Of a DNA stretch of 6,869 nt, positions 3,901-6,869 are shown one piece after another. The position numbers and the translations under genes are program-made. The DNA is from a bacterium (GTDB lineage: Bacteria > Patescibacteria > Dojkabacteria > SC72). The stretch covers positions 1-6,869 of the forward strand of contig JAKPKF010000117.1 in the NCBI GenBank assembly GCA_029553845.1, in the 5' to 3' direction. The notes beneath the pieces are model-generated. The model was not told the origin of the DNA. It was given only the letters and a program-made list of their open reading frames with translations, and searched no databases. Position 1 is the first letter of the stretch; the number at the start of each line of letters is the position of its first letter.

Positions 3901-6869
3901 TAATCTGCCACCAGTAACTCGTATTATAATTTAGCAAATAGCCCTCAGCATAAACATCGAAGTTAAGCTCTTCGGTTATAGACCAGAAGGCATTGTCCGT
4001 TGCCTCATCATCATCTTCTATCAGGTAATTCAAAGAATCACAGAGAACCCTTACATAATAACCAATTGCAGAACCTCCGGAAGTGGGAGAAGTCCAGGAC
4101 AGAATAAGAGAAGCTGGATTAACAATTGCATTTGCCAAGGGGGCTACTAACGCTGCAGGTCCGGGAGCTTCAGCTGGGATAAAGATTGTGGGTCCAATCA
4201 CTTTATCCATATAGATAGTTCCTGAAGTTCCATTAGGAAGCCCCTGGAAAGCAATTCTATAATTACCATTGAGGGCAGCAGTTCCTGGAACGGTGTATTG
4301 GGTGTAAGTGGTAGTAAGAGTGATAGGAGTTCCCAAAGCAGTATAACCAGTTCCGTCTATGCTTGTTCCGTAATATGCTTGCAGTTGCAAATTGGCAACA
4401 GTTGAACGCGCATAGAAAGTTACCGAACTACTTGTCGGAGAAAAGATTAGTTGAGGCGTTGCCAGATAGGAACTGGTATTAGTGGAAGTTAATACTAAAC
4501 CCGTTGCTGCTATACCATCATAATTACTGGCAGTGGTTCTTAGCCAGGCATTTTGACCTTCACCTTGCCAGGCAACCCAACGCACAGGAGGAAAGACAAT
4601 TTCTTCAAAACCTTCAGCAAGAATCCCGGCAGCATAAATTTCTACATTGGCAAGAGTGGCAGTGTTATTAGTTAGATCATTATCGGCAGGTAATTCTGCA
4701 GTGAAAGTAAAGGTTCCGGCAGTATCAGGAGTCCAGTTATAAGTTAAATTCACAGAGGAAAGATGATTAAGATTGCCCACCGGAATTGTTCCGATGGTTG
4801 TTTCACCTTGTTTTACAGTAACATTTTTTCCACTGGAATTGGTGCCATTGTTCTTTACCGTAATGTTAAAAGTAAATTCACTTTCCGTAAACTTATACAG
4901 AGGAGTTGCCGTAAGAGCGGTTACCGCCAATTCATCATAGGGTCTGGTAGCAACAGTAACATCATCTATATAAACATATTGGCTTACATTATCACTGGTA
5001 TCCAGACGGAAGGAAATATACTGTCCGCTCCCGGAGTAGCTGGATAAATCAACTGTATAAACTGTATAAGTAGTAGTTAAAGGGATAGCGGCAAGTTGGG
5101 TAAATGTAGAACTGGAACTTAAACCATCTACCACACCAACATAAAGATTCCTGGCATCTGTTCCTCTTGCCCAGAATCTTAAGTATAAATTACTTAGTGT
5201 AGTGTTAAATACCGGGCTAACTAAACTTACTAAAGCACCAGGATTACTGGAGGGATTATACATATAGATATTATTAGGTGTAGAATGGGGAGTAGTAGTA
5301 GAAACAGATACAGAAGCAGAAGTGGAAGTAGAATTGATCACTGTCCACCAGCCGGCTGCAGGATTGGTTTCAGCATCAAAATTCGTTGTATAGGGAATTG
5401 GGAAAGCAGTGTAAAAACTATAAGGACCTGCCCAGGCACTATTATTGCTTCCATCTTTGGCTCGCACATAATAAGTATAACCGGTACCAGAGGTTAGTCC
5501 ATTCAGAGTGTAGGGCTTGCTTATATTATTAAGTAAGGTTCCTGTTCCCAGGGCAAAACCAAGAGCACCCCATTCCAGATCAAAAGTGGCTAAACTACTT
5601 GTCCAGTTAAGCACTGCAGATGTTTCCGTAATATTAGTTGCAGTCAGGTTTGTAGGTTTGGCAACTAAATAAGCTTCCAAGCTCAAATTATCAATAGCGG
5701 CAGGTGGCTGAACCCCTCCAGAACTATCATTTTTCCAGGAAATAACTAAGCGTTTGGTGGTTCCGGCTAAGGTGTTACTAATGGGAATAGCAATTCTTGT
5801 CCAATTGGTAGTAAGATTATACCAAGTATTGCCTATCTGTCCGGAACTTAATTCAGTTCCTGCTACAGGGGTTGTTGTAAGATCCACAAGATATACTTTC
5901 AATCCGTCATAAGTAGATTCACCACCACATTTGAAAATAAAGCTAAGCTCAAAATATTCTGCTCCAGTTGTGAATGTGACATCACGATATAAATGGACCA
6001 CTGATGAAGAGCCGATATTATAGGCATTGGAAACACCATTATCATTAGTGATATAAGCAGATTGGTTTCCCGCATAGTGAGCTGCTGTTCCTACATACCA
6101 TTGATTTGGTTGAGTTCCATTTACCACGGTCCAATGATTGGGCCAAACCTCAAAGTTCTCCGTTAAAGGCAAAGTAGCTGGTATTTGCGGAGTGGTAGCA
6201 TTAGCGGTTAAGCCGGTTGTAGAGAAGGCATAGTAAGTGGTTCGTTCAGCAGTAATGTAACTCCATACCTTATAATAATAAGTGGTTCCATCGTTTAAAC
6301 CGGTATGGCTGGTAAGGCCTGCAGCGGGACCCAAATAAAGAACAGTGCCTCCACCAGCTATTGAACCACCTACACTATAACCAGTGGATAAAGGAGTTCC
6401 AAATGTACTATTATAACTCCAGGCAACCATAATATCTGCAGTAGCTGTTGCACTTAAATTTATTTGACTGGCACTATAGACAGTGGCTGTAAAAGCAGTA
6501 GGTGCAGCTGGAGCAGCAGGCAATGTTGTTTGAGTTCCGGTTAAAGGATTGGTCCGATTATATTTTGGAGCTCCCACACCATTAATGTTCATTGCAAAGA
6601 TAGTGCAATAATATTGAGTATTGGGAGTAAGTCCGGTTGCCGTGAAACTTGTGGAGGAACCAAAACTTAAGACAATTTCATTATTACCCAAGTTTTGAGC
6701 AGGACTGTAATATGTTCCATCCACAGGGCTAAAAGTGAGCGTGGCAGATTGATGACCAATTACCAAATATCCTTCAGCAGCAGGAGAACTGGCAGCAAAA
6801 CTACCGGTTATGGAAGTGGAATAGGGAATCAGGACAAGATTTGTGGGCTGCGCTGTAGGTGTTTGACAT
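995..6869 (-). CDS. Giant multidomain secreted surface protein (adhesin-like), C-terminal 1957 residues, 5' end outside window
   Basis: The frame is open from the right edge to TAA at 995-997. Residues here are numbered from the first full codon (Cys, 6866-6868). Modules in order: FN3 7-115 and 116-225; jelly roll 230-400; FN3 402-487; jelly roll 488-642; CARDB-like 643-745; jelly roll 746-898; FN3 899-1013; ASH/choice-of-anchor-D-like 1014-1115; jelly roll 1116-1283; ASH-like 1284-1401; jelly roll 1402-1558; CARDB-like 1559-1666; 'NRPMDT' module 1667-1857; C-terminal FN3-like module 1858-1934; tail 1935-1957. Each jelly roll starts with NF/GF plus D or E (ENFE, TNFD, EGFE, EGFE, QNFD) and four of the five end near IDD, IDN or LDD, as in MAM-like cleaved-adhesin domains of gingipain type. 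The protein is rich in Thr, Ser, Asn and Tyr and has very few Cys, as is usual for exported beta proteins. No protease or glycosidase motif is visible. The role (adhesion or cell-surface scaffold) is inferred. The TTG at 6764-6766 is internal, because FN3-like sequence continues upstream. A terminator follows at 907-938. Confidence 0.88.
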   Translation of the reverse strand, partial: CQTPTAQPTNLVLIPYSTSITGSFAASSPAAEGYLVIGHQSATLTFSPVDGTYYSPAQNLGNNEIVLSFGSSTSFTATGLTPNTQYYCTIFAMNINGVGAPKYNRTNPLTGTQTTLPAAPAAPTAFTATVYSASQINLSATATADIMVAWSYNSTFGTPLSTGYSVGGSIAGGGTVLYLGPAAGLTSHTGLNDGTTYYYKVWSYITAERTTYYAFSTTGLTANATTPQIPATLPLTENFEVWPNHWTVVNGTQPNQWYVGTAAHYAGNQSAYITNDNGVSNAYNIGSSSVVHLYRDVTFTTGAEYFELSFIFKCGGESTYDGLKVYLVDLTTTPVAGTELSSGQIGNTWYNLTTNWTRIAIPISNTLAGTTKRLVISWKNDSSGGVQPPAAIDNLSLEAYLVAKPTNLTATNITETSAVLNWTSSLATFDLEWGALGFALGTGTLLNNISKPYTLNGLTSGTGYTYYVRAKDGSNNSAWAGPYSFYTAFPIPYTTNFDAETNPAAGWWTVINSTSTSASVSVSTTTPHSTPNNIYMYNPSSNPGALVSLVSPVFNTTLSNLYLRFWARGTDARNLYVGVVDGLSSSSTFTQLAAIPLTTTYTVYTVDLSSYSGSGQYISFRLDTSDNVSQYVYIDDVTVATRPYDELAVTALTATPLYKFTESEFTFNITVKNNGTNSSGKNVTVKQGETTIGTIPVGNLNHLSSVNLTYNWTPDTAGTFTFTAELPADNDLTNNTATLANVEIYAAGILAEGFEEIVFPPVRWVAWQGEGQNAWLRTTASNYDGIAATGLVLTSTNTSSYLATPQLIFSPTSSSVTFYARSTVANLQLQAYYGTSIDGTGYTALGTPITLTTTYTQYTVPGTAALNGNYRIAFQGLPNGTSGTIYMDKVIGPTIFIPAEAPGPAALVAPLANAIVNPASLILSWTSPTSGGSAIGYYVRVLCDSLNYLIEDDDEATDNAFWSITEELNFDVYAEGYLLNYNTSYWWQIIPYNDGGRTRLSDCLPRKLTTIKQISAPATLALGNLFAGRTKTGEITVQNVSPTQSLTFSATGEHFTFGGTQPYTIPANSSMQLAYTFSIPEDLGAYSGVITLNQPTPAPGSVLTIQVSGTVIEDPTISTLPFFEGFEVGNTDASSNIKNWTQVTGPQYTSYYWTANSSLTTYNRTPRTGSFNVTLHYSGQAWLFRPIELTAATTYEIELWARQDGNIAANAKMMVSYGDAPSIAGMTNPIIPQTGIINGDYQRLSGTFTPTSTGTYYIGINGWINSTPWYISLDDIKIRVFPTEPEFSIYPSESSVTYPQTVINQTSTKQFTITNTGGGTLTLNSIIVNGNYYSLSQDADDYTLDSYQSTTFKVAYTPTVVTTGSEVHTGTITITYGEPASKNRTERTSYLINLSGTCVDPRIYPPYTQNFDGVTTPNLPLGWTGYVNSTSTSAYVQTSTSYPVSSPNSVYLTNSSDAAADLRLISPQVMLPMNQVRLSFSARGSSAGYVLLVGTSSTADGTGVFTQFASITLTATHTTYTYKLNNYSGTDQYICFKHGLGGTYRSLYIDNIQVDQLVSNDLAVTKLTGSSSIAVGNQGTYSVTVQNKGLTTQNNFEVQLRTIDTVLATYTVTGANLASDSTAVYQLNWNPSSAGTYSIYAKVILAGDAQPLNDTSANITVVVLPEDTYFPVAGDPQTTTTAGYYPVYYYFKNSISETIYSAQEMQMTAGTIVGIYYYSTSTVVQQDKPIKIWMQNTTESSVQNAFLDFTGYVQVADAVITVPMGRAEIFIPFNTPFVYTGNNLAVRANRPMDTSWLSGTSFYTQNLGGTNYRTRYMYSDSVVINPQDPAASGLTAYTATAFPLTMFAVTSATPVVVGVPIVSITSTVSGVQISWEQVTNAQAYRIYMSDDPYNFPEQTPVVVREPNRSYTFATTGVNKKFFKVVAVSSYRNSTLKPDIVNILNPNPVNTDLPERTK
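998..1297 (-). other. C-terminal FN3-like module and short tail of the large protein
   Basis: Residues 1858-1934 form a compact FN3-like domain (VQISWEQVTNAQAYRIYMSD ... KKFFKVVAVS). A 23-residue tail follows, containing NILNPNPVNTDLPERTK before the stop. 'PNPVN' resembles the first residues of a type IX secretion C-terminal signal, but the roughly 70 further residues expected of such a domain are absent. Only 57 bases separate the stop from the terminator, so no frameshifted continuation can be hidden there. Confidence 0.6.
1298..1870 (-). other. Surface-protein 'NRPMDT' module within the large protein
   Basis: Residues 1667-1857, not FN3-like. Landmarks are an opening TTTAGYYPVYYYFKNSISET, then GTIVGIYYYS, KPIKIWMQNTTES, IFIPFNTPFVYTGNNLAV, RANRPMDTSW and the RTRYMYSD segment. 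From memory this matches a recurrent, poorly named beta domain near the C-terminus of long secreted proteins of Bacteroidetes and Cloacimonadota. It probably forms a ligand-binding or spacer beta sandwich. I cannot give a family accession. Confidence 0.5.
1871..2665 (-). repeat. Jelly roll + CARDB block, copy 2 (protein-level duplication)
   Basis: Residues 1402-1666 of the large protein. The jelly roll runs from YTQNFD to YIDNIQV and is followed by a CARDB-like domain starting NDLAVTKLTGSS and ending DAQPLNDTSA. Module order and many short strings match copy 1 at 4634-5407, but the DNA has diverged, so the duplication is old. Confidence 0.72.
4634..5407 (-). repeat. Jelly roll + CARDB block, copy 1 (protein-level duplication)
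   Basis: Residues 488-745 of the large protein. The jelly roll runs from YTTNFD to YIDDVTV and passes straight into a CARDB-like domain starting DELAVTALTATP and ending with the family-typical DNDLTNNTA. Copy 2 is at 1871-2665. The two align over their full length (for example INSTSTSAS against VNSTSTSAY, and YSGSGQYISF against YSGTDQYICF). Confidence 0.72.

Noticed and set aside
6764..6766. TTG as the start codon of the large protein
   Set aside because: The frame continues open to the window edge, and the 34 residues upstream (AQPTNLVLIPYSTSITGSF ...) look like the first half of the same FN3 domain. There is no signal peptide after the TTG.

Overview
The window most likely comes from an uncultured member of the FCB group, with a Candidatus Cloacimonadota (Cloacamonas-like) bacterium as best guess. 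The guess rests on one very large, Thr/Ser/Asn/Tyr-rich, multidomain surface protein. Its C-terminal module (YRIYMSDDPY ... KKFFKVVAVS) and the module before it (TPFVYTGNNLAVRANRPMDTSW) are of types I associate with long secreted proteins of that lineage and of Bacteroidetes. No rRNA or other phylogenetic marker is present, so the assignment is an inference.

Layout. Positions 995-6869 (minus strand) are one open frame of 1957 complete codons. It still reads without a stop at the right edge, so the N-terminus and signal peptide lie outside the window. The product is a chain of beta-sandwich modules: FN3, FN3, jelly roll, FN3, jelly roll, CARDB-like, jelly roll, FN3, ASH-like, jelly roll, ASH-like, jelly roll, CARDB-like, an 'NRPMDT' module, and a C-terminal FN3-like module. 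It looks like an adhesin or cell-surface scaffold. No catalytic domain is visible. A strong intrinsic terminator follows its stop at 907-938, with a further hairpin at 951-984.

Positions 410-910 hold no credible gene. They contain two families of short repeats sharing a GTTTTRACTY core. Six copies are laid out almost mirror-symmetrically around position 677-678: three carry one extension in the left half and three carry another in the right half. This is the least ordinary structure in the window.

Positions 1-409 appear to be the 5' part of a second minus-strand transcription unit running off the left edge. It has a near-consensus sigma70-type promoter (382-409), about 300 nt of leader with two same-geometry hairpins (291-339) and a long-range 10-bp inverted repeat (8-17 / 174-183), an 18-codon upstream ORF whose stop codon abuts the next ATG, and a good Shine-Dalgarno before that ATG. 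Only 24 complete codons of the main frame are visible, so its function cannot be read.

The two minus-strand units appear independent: the large gene ends in its own terminator, and the left unit restarts from its own promoter. Nothing indicates a joint pathway.
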